Assembly: GCF_963678635.1 (NCBI RefSeq)
Contig: NC_087064.1
Location: 74,676,390-74,740,389, forward strand
Length of the DNA: 64,000 bases
Reading direction: 5' to 3'
Source of the DNA: Symsagittifera roscoffensis
Lineage: Eukaryota; Xenacoelomorpha; Acoela; Convolutidae
The translations under genes were made by a program, and so were the position numbers. Below are positions 44,690 through 57,400 of the stretch, piece by piece. Below the pieces are notes generated by a model. The model was not told the origin of the DNA and searched no databases. It was given only the letters and a program-made list of their open reading frames with translations. Positions within the stretch are counted from its first letter, which is position 1, and every line of letters starts with the position of its first letter.

Positions 44690-46805
44690 TGGGTTCCACT
44701 TTATCCAAAAATTCTTTCCTTGCCTCTAGTCTCAAGAGATCTCCTATCGTCCTCTTTAAATCCTTTCATTCCGAATTTGATGTGCTGGGTGCGGACACTT
44801 TGTGTATAGTGATCTGTTTCAGAACTCCACCGGGTCCTGGGAGATGATCACTATCGCTTCCCAGGTTTTTAGTTGTTCATACGCTTGCATTCTTACCTTC
44901 TGTTCTCGTAGTCTCAAGGCGTGGTTCGGCAGCATCGTCACTTTCGCTGCTCTGTTTCGACAAAAAGACCTATAAAAGCTCTCATTCTTAGTCGAGCGCT
45001 CTTCCAAGATCGATTTTGCCCCATACCTTGCCTGCCTTCTTCCAGCCAGTAGTCACTCCGTTCTGATGGGTGAAAAAAGGTCTTTTGAATGCTGTCAGAT
45101 AATCTTTTGCCAGGGACAGTCCAAATTCCTTTGCATGTCTCCTCAGGTGATTCTTGGTCATGTGTTTAGTTTAGTATAGACGCCATTGTTACCCTGAAAC
45201 ACGGAAACAATTTTAGGCGACTAGGCGACTCCAAATTCATTTCTTCTCTGTGGGTATTGCAAATGCTGTACAAGCTGTGTCATATAACTCCAGCCTTCGG
45301 GTATAATTGATTGCTTGGATGGACTCGCTCGGTGTGATTTTTCTCTCAGTATTTTACACCATTCTCCTCAACCCATTGGAGTGCTAATATGGAACTTACA
45401 CCAAATATCGTGACATTCGCTTGATGATCTGGCAGTTCAATAGATCTGATTTCTTCGATTTCCCAAATCAAACACAATTTACTTTTCTCAAGATATCAGA
45501 TTGTCTGAGCCCCGCAGTGAAAAGGATTCAAATTGATGCTCCTCATGTTTTGATCACCGGATGTCGCGAGTAACGGTTCAAACTCCATCGTTTTTGCGTA
45601 CACCGAGTCCGTTTCATCCATCGCTCGAGCATCCTAGGGAACTTTTCTACTGTTCATTTGTCTATAGATATCGCTCGTGTTCTTTTATTTGTAACTCAAG
45701 AGCTCTAGTACCCAGATTTCACTCAAGTCGTCTACCTCGATGGTGGGTACAGCTCCCCACAATTTCTTTAAGAGTTGGTGCCAGTGACGGGAAATCAGCG
45801 CCAGAAGCATGCATTTTGGGACCGAGAACACCTTGTCAACCAAGATTCGCTGGCTTGACACCTCTACCACCACCACGTGCACAGAATAGTTTCTCTCGCG
45901 GAAGCTCACCATGACTGAACCTACCAAGGATTGTCGTCAGCCTATATGATTCACTCACGGGGGATGCATTTCAGCCTCCAGGCACACTTTTCATCTCGTG
46001 ATATGTTTCTGATTCATTTTCAGGGCTTCTGGCTGACTCTCTATACTGACCGCAGCGAAATGTTTGACGTCTAGATTTCAGTAGTTGGAGTGATACTAGG
46101 CTGCTCATTCTGGCAGAGGTTGCAAGCTAGGTATCTAGATTCTCGGTCGTGCTGGCGTAATAATCTGCGTCTGGTCCGCACGCGACAATTCTCATCACAC
46201 TCATGTTTTCCTCTACTTGCCTCAAGATCCAAGCATGTTTCTGGTTCTAGTTTTTTCTGTTCCTCTTTCAGTTTTTCCTACTTGTCTTGCGACGTCGTTT
46301 GTTACGGGAACATCAGCTCGTTCACTATATTCAAGTCCTCGAGATTTTTGTCCCTGCCGCGTAATAGACGGATCTTCGAAACCGGGCTTCTCTCTCTCTC
46401 TAAAACATCTATTTCGATCAATTTATCTGTTCAGATTTTTAGTAGTACGGCAACATCGAAGTTCTTGTACGCTCCACCTGCCTCTGATCATAAGTACGGA
46501 TTGTACGAGGTGCCCATGATGCCTGACACGTATTAACACTCTCCTCACTTCGATGGTATTGAATAGTCTTTGGTTCTCATAAGCGGGCGATGAACATCAT
46601 GGCTGCTATCATACTTCTTGTTGGATAATCTTCTGTTTTTATCGATCTTTGCATGGTTCTCTAAAGAGTCTGTAAACTGATCGTTTTTTTTTTGGATCCC
46701 CACGCTCTGACACCTGTCAAAAATATGCCCTAGGCTCGTGTATCTGAAGCCTACCCCTTTCTTAGCGTTCTGATGACCTGCCATGATTATGGGATACAGG
46801 ATCAA
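44690..46805 (-). pseudogene. Unrecognised minus-strand coding-like block
   Basis: Minus-strand translation gives a chain of protein-like stretches with few stops: from ATG near 46,785 (MAGHQNAKKGVGFRYTSLGH), through 46,500-46,090 (KTERGTEKTRTR frame or, more coherent, DKNLEDLNIVNELMFP, EEQKKLEPETCLDLEAS, RRRLLRQHDRES with several Cys), then 45,927-45,685 (VVVVEVSSQRILVDKVFSV) and 45,007-44,819 (LREQKVRMQAYEQLKTWEAI). The middle part is coiled-coil-like. Stops and frame shifts show decay. It may be a retroelement gag or ORF1 followed by further domains, but no diagnostic motif is present. Confidence 0.4.
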
Positions 46806-46919
46806 GGGAATTATTCATCTTGAGAAACACATCGCTCCCTTCCTACTTGCTGAGGATTCATCGCGAGCTATGTCTAAGGCTAACACATAGTAAATGTTCA
46901 GACCCTTATATTATAATTC

Positions 46920-47130
46920 GGGGCAACTCAGTTTCGGGGGCGGGAGACCCCCATGTGTTAAGATAAGGGAGACCCCCATGTGTCTACAGGCTTCCGGTCT
47001 CACGCCTCTGTCCTAGGATAGGGAATGGGTTACTCAATGTTTTAAGACAAGTTGTAGTTTTCAGATTTTTAAATGGTAGGCTTCAGATAATTAGTTTCAG
47101 ATTTTAGGTTCTCTCGCCACCCAATTTGCC
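46920..47130. repeat. Repeat segment related to 54.5-54.9 kb
   Basis: GACCCCCATGTGTTAAGATA occurs twice within 35 bp here, followed by CCTAGGATAGGGAATGGG and a GGTAGGCTTCAGATAATTAG-like part. The same elements, in the same orientation, occur at 54,555-54,860. Confidence 0.7.
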
Positions 47131-47329
47131 ATGGTAGGATACTTTAAAATTCCAGACGTTTTCTTAACAAAAAGAAACAAACAATCGTTAACGCAAGCGT
47201 AGCGTTTAATAAAAAAATCATTTGTTGAAAAAATTTAAATACAGAGATTATGTATCAATTTACTGCATCGTATAGAATTTTAATACATAACCTTTTACAA
47301 GTTTAGAGGTTTAGTTTGTACTCTATCAG

Positions 47330-50230
47330 ATATAACGTCCCATTTGGCTCAGTCCTCTTTTAATTTGTTCATAAGTTACAACTGCATCGTTAATCGTTTT
47401 AAATCCTAAATTAGTTGATTTCCATTTCACTGCCTCATCCAGTACTTGTAGATACTTTGCCTTCGGTCTATCTCCAGAGTCTTCTAATGCGCTTTTGTTC
47501 AACATTTTATTGCTAAACTTATAATTTTGACTTTAACTATTGTAACAGCGTTAAGTTTTACTACATAAGCAGACTATTTCGGTGCATCTGGATTCCCCTT
47601 TGTACAATCACCGCTCTCTCTTATGATGTACTTTGTGTTTGGAGCAGCAAGTAAAGGGGAAAAATATTTTTCGAATATGCTCTGAAATCTTCTCGACAGT
47701 CTTTATTTTTTTTCAATCCACACTGCTCGCTTGCTTCAACTACAATTGTGAGTCTCTTCAAGAAATGGTGATTGGTAGCATTATGGATTTTTTCGTCTCT
47801 CAGATATTTTTTCTTGTATGCTTTGATCTGTCCATTATTTGATAGCCAGAGGAAATATTTTTTAGTATTTTCATTGTTTTGGCTACCACACCAGGTAATG
47901 AACATTCATCACTGAGTCGCCTAGCATCAACAAAAGACTGAAAAACAAATGTTTGAATACTTTAAGCGGTGTGTATTGTACAAGTCGATGAATTTTTAAA
48001 CACTATAATCCAAGATCCAGGTAAAAAAATGAAAAGTGGTGTTATTTGGTTAAGTTGATGTTATTTATTAAAAAATTCTTCTGGAACACTCCGATCACAG
48101 TGCACGTAGCCAAAATTGTTTCAATTTTAATGTTTTGCAGCACTGAGTAGAGGAGAAAGGTTTTTAGTACTTACGTGATTTTTCACGTCTACGTTATTTT
48201 AAATTGATCCCACGAACTACACTCCTACATTTATTCTAAGAAGTATCCTTTTTCTCGATTGAAACCTTTTCGAAGCTCATTCATTTCAATTTTCTTGGTT
48301 CCTCGTTTGATATTATCAGCAGTAAGGATAGGTCTAGTTTCTTGACAAAACCAAAACTGAAAAAACAACCCATTGCTTCAAAAACAGACTTACAATTGTT
48401 GCATAAACCATCGCTGATAAACCAATCGACAGAGCTCCTGTCGTCTAGTAGCTTAAAATTTTCATCAAGATCTAATTGCTTGAAATTGTGACATGACCAT
48501 ATTTCCAAACGCAAGAACTCGATTTTGCTTTGCCTCGAGTTATTCTAATTTACAGGTTGTTTGCTTCTGCTTTCCTTGTGAAAACAATTCAAGGACCAAC
48601 GATCATATCTTCCTGTTTTTTGCAAGCATTTCAATATCACTTAAGAAGAAGGAATAAATTTTATAGTCGGTTAACTTATGTTGACATATGTTCGCTAAAT
48701 TTGGTGGTGTGCAGCCGAATCTTAACAAATCTATCCCTCTAGCTTGATAAAATTTGGTCATTTTTTCCATCGCTTCAAGGGCAGGTACAAAATCGTTCTT
48801 GTTATACCACTGAAGTAAATCGCGAAATTCTTACTTCTTTTCCTGTTCTCAGACAGATTGCAGGTAGTTGTCGTTTTCCAGTCCCGTAGGAGATTTACTG
48901 TTCAACCCAGGTTTTTTTTATTGCATGCTGAATAGATAAATTAGTATCGAGAAGCTTCCGAAAATTGTCTTACTTTTTATCGAGAGTGTTGCTGTTCTTC
49001 AATTTACCGTCAAAAGTATCATCCGGCGGTAGTTGTTGTTCATCGAGCTCGATGGAAGAATCAAACCACTCATATAGAAAGTACCCTTTCAACTCACTGG
49101 CCTTGTAAGTTTTTATGAAAAAGTCCAAAGTAGTAGCTCCACTCAAAAGCTTCATAATGTCCAGAAGCAGAATATCTCCAAATTTGAACAAAGCACAGTG
49201 GTTGACTTTCTTGATAATTGAAGTTACAATATCTTTTCCCTTGATTAAGTAGTGGATGAGATATGATTTAAGGAGGTTTGTATTATACCGGCCAGTGTTA
49301 AATCCAAACGCTGGTAAAGTGTTGGTGTATCTCTCTAGATGTTTCGTCAAATCAAACATTTTTTTTAATCCTGAGAAAAAGAGTGGAGGCATCCGTTTCT
49401 TCCTCATGCTCGATACTTTCATTTGCGTACTCTCTTGCTTCTTTTTTGTAGAAACTACTTTGTTCGTTGAGAACGCTGAAACTCGCTTTTTGATGTTAAT
49501 TTCAATGTTATGAAACTTTGATCGCATCACCGCATCGTTTTTTTTCTGCATTTTTTCAATTTCGCCACAAACTCAATAGTAAGGTTTTGTTATACAAAAT
49601 CAAAAACAAGTTTGCGAAACAAATTGGTTGAGATGGACACCAAAACTGGTTTATGCTTCCCGATCCAAGTTATTGTTTCCTCTCGATTTTAAGTCTTCAC
49701 TCGGCACGCAATATTATTCAAAGTCAAAAAAGACAGTTTGGAATAAAAAAATTTTCTTAGTCTACTCAATATTGAACCCCTACAGTTTTCGTTTAATGAC
49801 TCACGAAGAGTGTAAACGTTTTTGACAAAATGCTTTTGATTCGATTTTTGCAACAAAGAAAATGACGGTTGATGTGGTCTGTTTTGTGGGAAAATGTATC
49901 GCAAAGTGGACATCGTAAGCAATTGAAGAAGTTTTCGGTATTATTGACGTGAATAATATGGTTGTTGTATTGTAGAGTGAATAATATGGTTGTTGTATTG
50001 TAGAAGATTTAATGTTTTCTCGTATTTATCATTACTTCTTTGAGCTTGTTTGCCAACAAAATCTCCATCTTCATTTTCGATATCGTAGATTAAAATGTTT
50101 TCTCTTCTTCAACTATTGACAGATTATTCATCAGTTTTCAACGAAACTACTCCGGATCACAACTGACTTTTTCCAGAAAATCTTTAAAAATCTTGAAGTT
50201 GGATGTATCAAGATTAATTGTCCAAATTGT
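47330..50230 (-). pseudogene. Polinton/Maverick-type protein-primed DNA polymerase B, decayed
   Basis: The minus strand, read from 50,230 down, carries an N-terminal zinc-like segment (CPLCDTFSHKTDHINRHFLCC, near 49,890), an exonuclease-to-palm region in a 193-codon open frame (49,551-48,970: LPAFGFNTGRYNTNLLKSYL, LFKFGDILLLDIMKLL, SELKGYFLYEWFDS), then 48,860-48,240 (FRDLLQWYNKNDFVPALEAM; CNNCKSVFEAMGCFF), a gap, KKYLRDEKIHNATNHHFLKR at about 47,850-47,790, and the C-terminal end at about 47,510-47,335 (GDRPKAKYLQVLDE; VTYEQIKRGLSQ). These belong to the family B polymerases of Polinton/Maverick elements and related adintovirus-like agents. Frames shift repeatedly and most of the palm between 48,240 and 47,905 is missing, so it cannot be active. 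No integrase, protease or capsid gene was recognised nearby. Confidence 0.75.
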
Positions 50231-50239
50231 TGAGCTCAA

Positions 50240-51140
50240 TGATCGCTCTTAACAAATTAGTTATATGGCAGCTAAAACGAGGCACTTATTTTTCTGTTAT
50301 TCATTAAAAATATAGATATAGTTTTGATGCTTGATTCTATGTGGTGGATTTCATAAAACTTGCACTTTTTTTACTCAGAGTGGCTGATAATATCAAAAAG
50401 TTGACAATAAAAAGGCTCGATTATGCTCGATCAATATTTCAGCAGCAATTGAAAGACTTGATTTTTCCCTTTTTTTCTACCCTAAATTTAATCGCTCCGT
50501 ACTTTTTATTATTACTTGAGAATTAGTGCACTTATTTGAAAACAAATCAAATTAATTGTAATTCTACCATGGAAAAATTGGAATTATTTCAAATTTTCCA
50601 CTTTCGTGATCATTTTCATAAAACCCAAATACCTTATTCATTCAAATGATTTTTTTGTGAGAAAATGGAGTTTCAACCGATGCCGTGACTGAAAAAAGGG
50701 AAACTAAAATGCGGGGACTAGGGCAGTGAGTACGGTCAACCTGATGCAGCCCGTCGTCAGAAAAATGGCAAGGCAGAAATTATAATTTGTAAAGTCTGTG
50801 TTTCTACTTATGGAAAACAGGAAAAAAAATAGGTGGATTGAAATTCTCTTAGAAAAAAAATAAAGTGCTTATCGTGTGAGAACGAGCTCCTAAGGTATAA
50901 TTTACCCCAAGAGAGAAATTGAAAGAAAGATCACAAATTGATATTTATGAAAGCGAGCGAGTGAATCTTTTAAAATCTGGTGAAATGTGGAGAGTATCGA
51001 ACATTTATGACAAAAATCCCTGACTGTTCAACATTTTTCACAGCAGACAACAAGATAAAAAATTAATTAAGTAATTAAGATCATTTATCCACGGGGGAAA
51101 GGACCAACACAAGAGCTGTACAGCTCATCACGGCGAACCG
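50240..51140. other. AT-rich region without recognised gene
   Basis: No supported gene. The 61-codon plus-strand frame at 50,341-50,526 has no motif. This is the upstream side of the polymerase fossil. Confidence 0.4.
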
Positions 51141-51167
51141 CTGTTGTGCCCCTGTTTAAGAACTACA

Positions 51168-51310
51168 TGCAATTTTTTTTTTTTGGTTATTTTTCTGGGC
51201 TGGGTAATGTTGCTTCACCCTCAAGCAACGAGCACGGATCATGGTGGGCCTCGAACATCCGACCTTTCGATTGAGAGGCGGAGACGTAACCACTTCACCA
51301 CCGCTCCCCT
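51168..51310 (-). mobile_element. tRNA-derived SINE
   Basis: On the minus strand GGGAGCGGTGGTGAAGTGG (51,308-51,290) gives a tRNA-like 5' end with A box, and GGATGTTCGAGGCCC (51,260-51,246) a B box, spaced as in a tRNA. After the tRNA-like head comes GCTTGAGGGTGAAGCAACAT and a unique region ending in an A12 tract at about 51,186-51,173. Head, body and A-rich tail make it a SINE. It is the clearest tRNA-like unit of the window and not adjacent to the composite repeat family. Confidence 0.75.
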
Positions 51311-51589
51311 GGTGCCACCACGACTAATTTAGTTTTCAACATTAAAATTTATTTTCTTATCAAGCCACCAGCAGATTTAAAGGGGTGGGGTGGGCAGATG
51401 GTCGAATTTACAGGGGTCGAATTTACTTTTCAGGGATTCGACCCCCTGCCGGCACAAAGGGTTAAACTAAAATAAGTTAGCTTCATTTTTTCTCGTTTAT
51501 AAAACTAATACACAGAAGTTTTGCAATAATGATAGAAAAACTTTGTTTTTTTTTCTTTCCCGGACCGGAGTTACATGGATAATATTCGA

Positions 51590-51775
51590 TTATATTGAAT
51601 TTTTGTGGTCTGTCTCAATAAATTTCAATAATAATCGATTATAATCGATTAAAAAGGGATTATAATGAAACTATTTTCTAATCAATGAAATCCGAAGAAA
51701 ATTAAACTTGTTTTCGAGGCAAAATAATCCATTTTCAATCGATTATAATAGATTATAATGGATTTTTTCGAAGGG
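51590..51775. repeat. GGATTATAAT-type repeats, left block
   Basis: Imperfect copies of AATCGATTATAAT and GGATTATAAT occur from about 51,590 to 51,775. A stronger block lies at 52,365-52,615, on the other side of a C-rich tract. Confidence 0.75.
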
Positions 51776-51893
51776 TTATTCTTGAAGCTTACAATTTTGT
51801 TCAAAATTATCTCGTTTTCTGTTTAGTCCAGTTGCTACGAATTACGTTTCATAAAATGTTACATTTCAGAATAAAATTTGTATTTATTCTGAA

Positions 51894-52210
51894 CCCCCCC
51901 CCCCCCCAGTTTACCGCTTACCGCCCCCTCCCCAGTTAAGCCCCCAGTTTACTACCCCCACCAGTTTACTACCCCCCCCCCCCCCCCGCTTACTCCCCCT
52001 CCCGCTATTTACCCTCCCCCAGTTCACCAGTCCTCCATTTACCCTCCCCCAGTTTACCCGAATTTATTTACCCAAACCCCCCCAGCTTCTCTCGACCCCC
52101 AGCTTCTCCCCCCCCCCCAGCTTCTCTCCCCCCCCCCCCCCAGCTTCTCCCCCCCCCCAGCTCCCCCCAAGCTTTTCTCCGCCCCAGCTTCGCCCCACCC
52201 CGCCAGTTAA
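51894..52210. repeat. C-rich low-complexity tract
   Basis: Runs of 6-17 C alternate with AGTTTACC and AGCTTCTC units. The minus strand therefore has many G-runs that could form G-quadruplexes. The Gly-rich open frame on the minus strand (52,330-52,064) is only a reading of this repeat. Confidence 0.9.
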
Positions 52211-52364
52211 CCCTACCCCTTTAGCTGAGGGGGAGGAGGGAAGCTTGAGGGAGCGAGGGGATGACGTTGAGACATGCCATGTAGTAAAAGACATGGCGTA
52301 AATTCTGCAAATTTCTCGCAAAATTTGCAATATTTTGCAAAAATAATCTAATTTGGTTCTAAAA

Positions 52365-52615
52365 ATGAAATGGATTATAATGGATTTAAATGGTTTTTTA
52401 TTTCAAAATAATCGATTTCAGTGACGAAAATAATGGATTATAATCGACTATAATGGATTATAATGGATTTTTATTTTTCAAAAAAATCAATTTTAATGAC
52501 AACATAATCGATTACGTGGTCTAAATTTGCCACAATAATGGATTATAATGGATTATAATGGATTATAATGACAACATTTTATACAACATTTTTCCATTAT
52601 AATCGATTATTATCT
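52365..52615. repeat. GGATTATAAT-type repeats, right block
   Basis: Several uninterrupted copies of ATGGATTATA occur, best at 52,445-52,470 and 52,540-52,575, with an inverted form (CCATTATAATCGATTATTA) near 52,592. Confidence 0.85.
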
Positions 52616-52619
52616 ACCT

Positions 52620-54530
52620 GTTTTGCAAAATGTGGGTTACCTTATCCGCTACATTTGATATTGTTTTGATTTTTGTTCTCGGTATAGATCATATACTACT
52701 TTGTATCAGTTTTTTCAGGGTTTTTTATTGGGCTAAATAGTCCTATAAAAATGCAGATAAAACAGAACGGATTAAAAAAATTTATGGGTAGGTTTTTCAG
52801 AAATCTTTGCTGTATTTTTGCCGAACTTTCCAGATTCACCTAGTTAATATTTCGAACTCTCTCAATTTACTAAAGAGAACTCATTTTCGAGAAAAATTTT
52901 GGCTATATTTATCCGCAGCAGGCAAAGTTTTGAACAAAAGAGAGCAAAATGATGGTTTTGCGCCACCTTCAAAATTAGTATCTACTGGTGCTAAGGGAGC
53001 CTTTAGAAACTTTTAGAATCAGTTAGCCAAAAACGGATGATGTAAAGTATGGATGATACCAAGGAAGATAACCTTTGAATGGTCAGGGGTTCGAACTCCT
53101 GTGGGAGGGTGGGGGTAGGGGCGTCCAATTTTTACTCCGTCATCTTACTGATCCAGGTGCATAAAATTTAACAAAAAATACTGTTATTTACTGCCGGTTA
53201 TTACTGTTCAAAACTTAAGAGCATTAAAGTTGCGGGTATTTGATTGGTTTGAAATCGCAAGCATAATTTTTGAATTAAGTTTCTCTTGGATTAAAATTGC
53301 GTTAAAAACATAGATATGGTGTTAAATTTTCGTGATTTTCAAGTTATAATGGTAGTTAACTATGAAATTGATTGGGGGGGGGGGGGGTTAAAATGGTGGG
53401 AACCCGGATAATTATTCAGTTTTGGATAACAACCTACGTGTTGTTTGGTCGAAACATATTCGGTATTTATGTCACGACAATTCACATGAAAAAAGTACAA
53501 ATGCGCGCAAAATTTAAACCAATCAACGTAGGTTAAATTATCCAAAACTAACTGATTTTCAGCTTAAATTTTTCAAATTTCGGATCACTGAATTATAATC
53601 GGTTAATATAATTTTTGGGCGTTCGGATTTTCTGGGATCAATCATTCTTCATATTTTGGAGAAAATTAGTCTTGCGCTTTTAGTAAGCATGTTACAATTT
53701 TTACAATATAATATTTGGTTCTTTTCACGTAAACGGCCCACAGTTTTGTCAGCAGTACCGCATAAATAATTTAACCCCGCGAGATTCCAAGTTCGTTTTG
53801 ACAATTTTGTGATTTCAACCAATCAAAAGCGCGCGCATTTTTTATATCTGTTTTCATTTTTCTAGAATTAGAAAACTGGGCCATTTAAGAAAAAATACCC
53901 AAACGTTGCAAGTTATGTTGCTCAAACGAGTCTTGCTACTTCCGGACATATTTAACTTTGTCAACAAAATCTGTCCAACAAATTGTGAAACCATTAACTA
54001 GTTTTGCTAATTTTTGAGTTAGTTGTTTTGCAGGTTAGCAGTTTTTTTAATTCCCATTTTTGTGTAGGGTAATTTATCTGCATTACGAGGCCAAACCGTG
54101 CACTGGATAGGCGCACATTTTTGTGTCTGTATGTTCCTGGATTCCAGAGACAAGTCTTTGAACATGTTCAAATTTTGTCGGAACGATCAAAAGAAATTAA
54201 AAAACAAAAGAAGAACAAAGGGAGCGTCCATGTTTTGGAATCCGCAATTCACAAAATGCACAGTTTGGCCTCCCCGCACCGAAGTTTCTCCGATTATTAT
54301 CTATTATCTGGCGATTTTGTGGTGGAACCAAAAATTATTCTTTTAATAATCAATTATCTGGTGATATTGTGCTCGCAGAGTAAAATAATCAATTATATGG
54401 AGAAAACAATCCATTAAAAAACTTTAGTTTTATGTCGATTATATTGGAATGATAATAGATTATAATTTAAACAAAATTGATAAAAAAAATTCGATCAAAA
54501 AAACATGTGGTAGTAGTATATGAGTGAGGG
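52620..54530. other. No recognisable gene
   Basis: Contains a tRNA-like B box near 53,087-53,110 (GGGGTTCGAACTCCTG, plus strand) and a G14 run at 53,374-53,387. The open frames at 54,098-54,417 have no recognisable motif. Confidence 0.4.
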
Positions 54531-54531
54531 A

Positions 54532-54865
54532 GAGTGGGGGGGGGGGGGTGCCTGGTGACCCCCATGTATTAAGATAGGCTATAGAGTATCCGGTCACCAG
54601 GCTATGTATTAAGATAGGGAATAGATTTCCTATGTTTTAAGATAGGGAATAGGTTTCCCATGTATTAAGATGGTAGCTTTCAGCTGGTAAGTTTCAGAAA
54701 AATTTTTGGCGCCCGATCTTACCATGTTTTAAGATAATGTTTAGATTTCCCATGTATTAAGATAGTGTATAGATATCCCTATGTATAAGGATTAGAAATT
54801 CCTTGTATTAACATAGGGAAAAGATTTCCCAATGTATTAAGATAGGGAATGGTAAGGTTTCAGTG
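54532..54865. repeat. TATTAAGATAGGGAATAG minisatellite
   Basis: A unit of about 28 bp, TATTAAGATAGGGAATAG followed by ATTTCCCATG, is repeated with variants about eight times, interrupted by a GGTAGCTTTCAGCTGGTAAG segment. It starts after a G-run at 54,537. A single inverted copy is at 63,563-63,586 and related sequence lies at 46,920-47,130. Confidence 0.85.
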
Positions 54866-54869
54866 TGAT

Positions 54870-57400
54870 GGTCAGAAAATAGTAAGAAAAACGGTATTTT
54901 TTGGATTTTGTGTGGAAATGTCCAGTTTTTTCGCAAAAATCTCGGCATGCGTTATGTAATTGTTGAGTGTTACATGTAGAATGTGCAATAAGAGAATATG
55001 TTTATTGGATCATGGTAAGTTCATGGTAAGATGTGCAAAAATTTGGAAATGCTTATAAAAAAAATTGATATTTTTTCAAAAAACTTCAAAACACGATATG
55101 ATTTGATATAATTTTATAATAATAACTATTTTATTAGATGATCCTTTTTTAAAAACTGTACGCAATCTAGCTTAAACTATGCTGAAACCTACTGAAACTT
55201 TGAAAAAAATTCAAGTTTTTGGAAAAAACTTGCAAAAATTTCAAGTATTTGGAAAAAATTGCAAAAATTTCAAGTATTTGGAACATACTGCAAATTTTTG
55301 GAAAAAATTGCAGAAATCTCATAATTTTGGTTAATGTATTGTTGTTTTTGATCTAATTTTAAACATGGTTTTACGTATTGGTTTTAAAAATAAGCTAAGA
55401 TTGTATTTTAATTGGCATTATGTTGAGACAATGATACAAAATTTTGAATAAAAAAATGACTTTTTCCACAATTTTTTCTCAATATATTGAAATACAATGA
55501 AGTTTACCTTAATTTGAGCTAAATACTTGGTTATACAATGCTCTAAACACTCAAAAGAAGGTTCATAGTAGCAGAATCAATATTGAAACTTCCGGAAAAC
55601 AGTGAAATTAGTCGTAATTTTTGAAAAGGTAAAATGAAAATTAATCAAATTTACATGAAATTTTCCATTTCGAACTTTTTATTTTGGTTTTTAACTAATT
55701 GTTTTTGTCCAGTTCAGGGATGATTTTCAGGAATCTCAATTCAAATGAACATAAAGCGCAATATTCTATGAAATTTCTAAATCAAACTCCATGATTCAAC
55801 TCCTCCTCACTTTTTTCTCTTTGAATTACCCAAATTTGTACAAAAATTAAAACTTGTGATAATTTTTTTATGCTAAAATTTAGAAATTTCAGATTATTGA
55901 TAGAAAATGAACAGTTTTTTTGCTAAAATTGTTTAAATGGGATAAATGTTTCTTAAAAATTTATTCGGTATTGGGTCAAATTCAACAAAAAATTCTTCAT
56001 AACTGATGATTATCTCTCTGTTGCTTTTGCAACATAACTTTCAAGATTTTCCGTAGAGTTTTTCCAAGTTTTAAAGTTATTCTTGCTTTCTGTTTAATAC
56101 ATGTTTTCGCTATTGAACACACCCTACTAGAAAATTTAGTCAAAACTGGAGTATTTAGGAGGAAAATAGTATCAATTGAACAAACAATTTGCTGGCAGAG
56201 ATGAAATTAGAACTGATACCGTATGATTATTACAATAAAAATTTTTAATATCTTCCTCAAGGTTCCCCTGTTCAGTTGCTATCGTAAACTATTTAAGCAA
56301 AAATACACATTTTGGGATTAATAACTATCACTTTTCATGCAAAATAGTTACTAACTCGCTTTTTTTCTTAAATTTTGACGGAAATTTTCTCAAAAATATC
56401 CAAGTGAGGAAGAAATTGTGCTAGTTAAAGCATTCAAAAATATATGTACAAAATGAGAATATAAAGGTGTATTTTTACGATCTAAGAACAAATTAGGAGC
56501 AGCTCTATTAGTTATAATCTGAAAATCTCCGGAAATACGCAAGAGAAACTAGTTCCTAACATATACAATATAAAAACTTCTGAAAGAGCGAGTCTCAAAA
56601 AATTGATTTAGCAAAGCAAATCAAGGTGCAAACTGGAACAATTGTGTAATTTTCCGATTTTTATTAAGAAAAAAACTCTATGTAGTAAAAATGTAGTAAT
56701 GTATTGTATATAGTGTTGCATATTCAATGTAGTATTGTGTATGTATGTAGCAAGGAAAAGTAGATCTTGAAAGCAAGTTTTCGATTTATGCTTGATGTAT
56801 CTTCTTCCAAAAGATGTCGAATTGGGTTTGCTTCTCAGGAATTATCCTCAAAACATTTGATCTTTCATATAAAGTACCTAATATATCAAATGATAACAAT
56901 TTTTTCTAATAAATTATGCAAAAATATAAGACTTTGAGAATTTTTATGTCGGATTTTTTCTCAAGTTAACTTTATAACCTAAGTTTTAGTAAAATTATCT
57001 CAAATCTCCTAAGGAATAAAATGAATTTCTATCTCATTTTAGCATTTTCTCAGTTTCTGCTTCATCTACTATCTACCAAATGAATCCAATTTGAGCAAAT
57101 TTTTACTTGAAAAATGAATTTTAGATGGAAAAATGTATCGTTTCAACGAACGTCCAATAATCCGAAGCTGAATTAATACCATAAATCCTTTACTAAAAAG
57201 CTTTAAAGAATTTTCTCAACCTCATAACTGTATAATGCTGTTTTAAATCTGAATTTCTCGTTTAGACTAAATTTTTAGTTGGAATGATGTATATCATTAT
57301 CTTGAAACTTTCAAAGTTTAGCAAAATATACATTTTTTCCAGGTCATTTATCAATTTCTTTTCTAAAATCATCAAAAAATCAAAAGTTTAACATAATTCT
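54870..57400. other. AT-rich region without recognised gene
   Basis: No coding region supported. A short tandem repeat of about 32 bp (TTTCAAGTATTTGGAAAAAA) lies at 55,208-55,310. The right end (from about 57,400) begins the region related to 4420-5200. Confidence 0.5.

Noticed and set aside
45561-46536. Plus-strand open frames of 117 and 148 codons
   Set aside because: The minus-strand reading of the same DNA is more protein-like (charged, coiled-coil), so the plus frames are probably shadows.
52064-52330. Gly-rich minus-strand protein
   Set aside because: It is a translation of the C-rich simple repeat.
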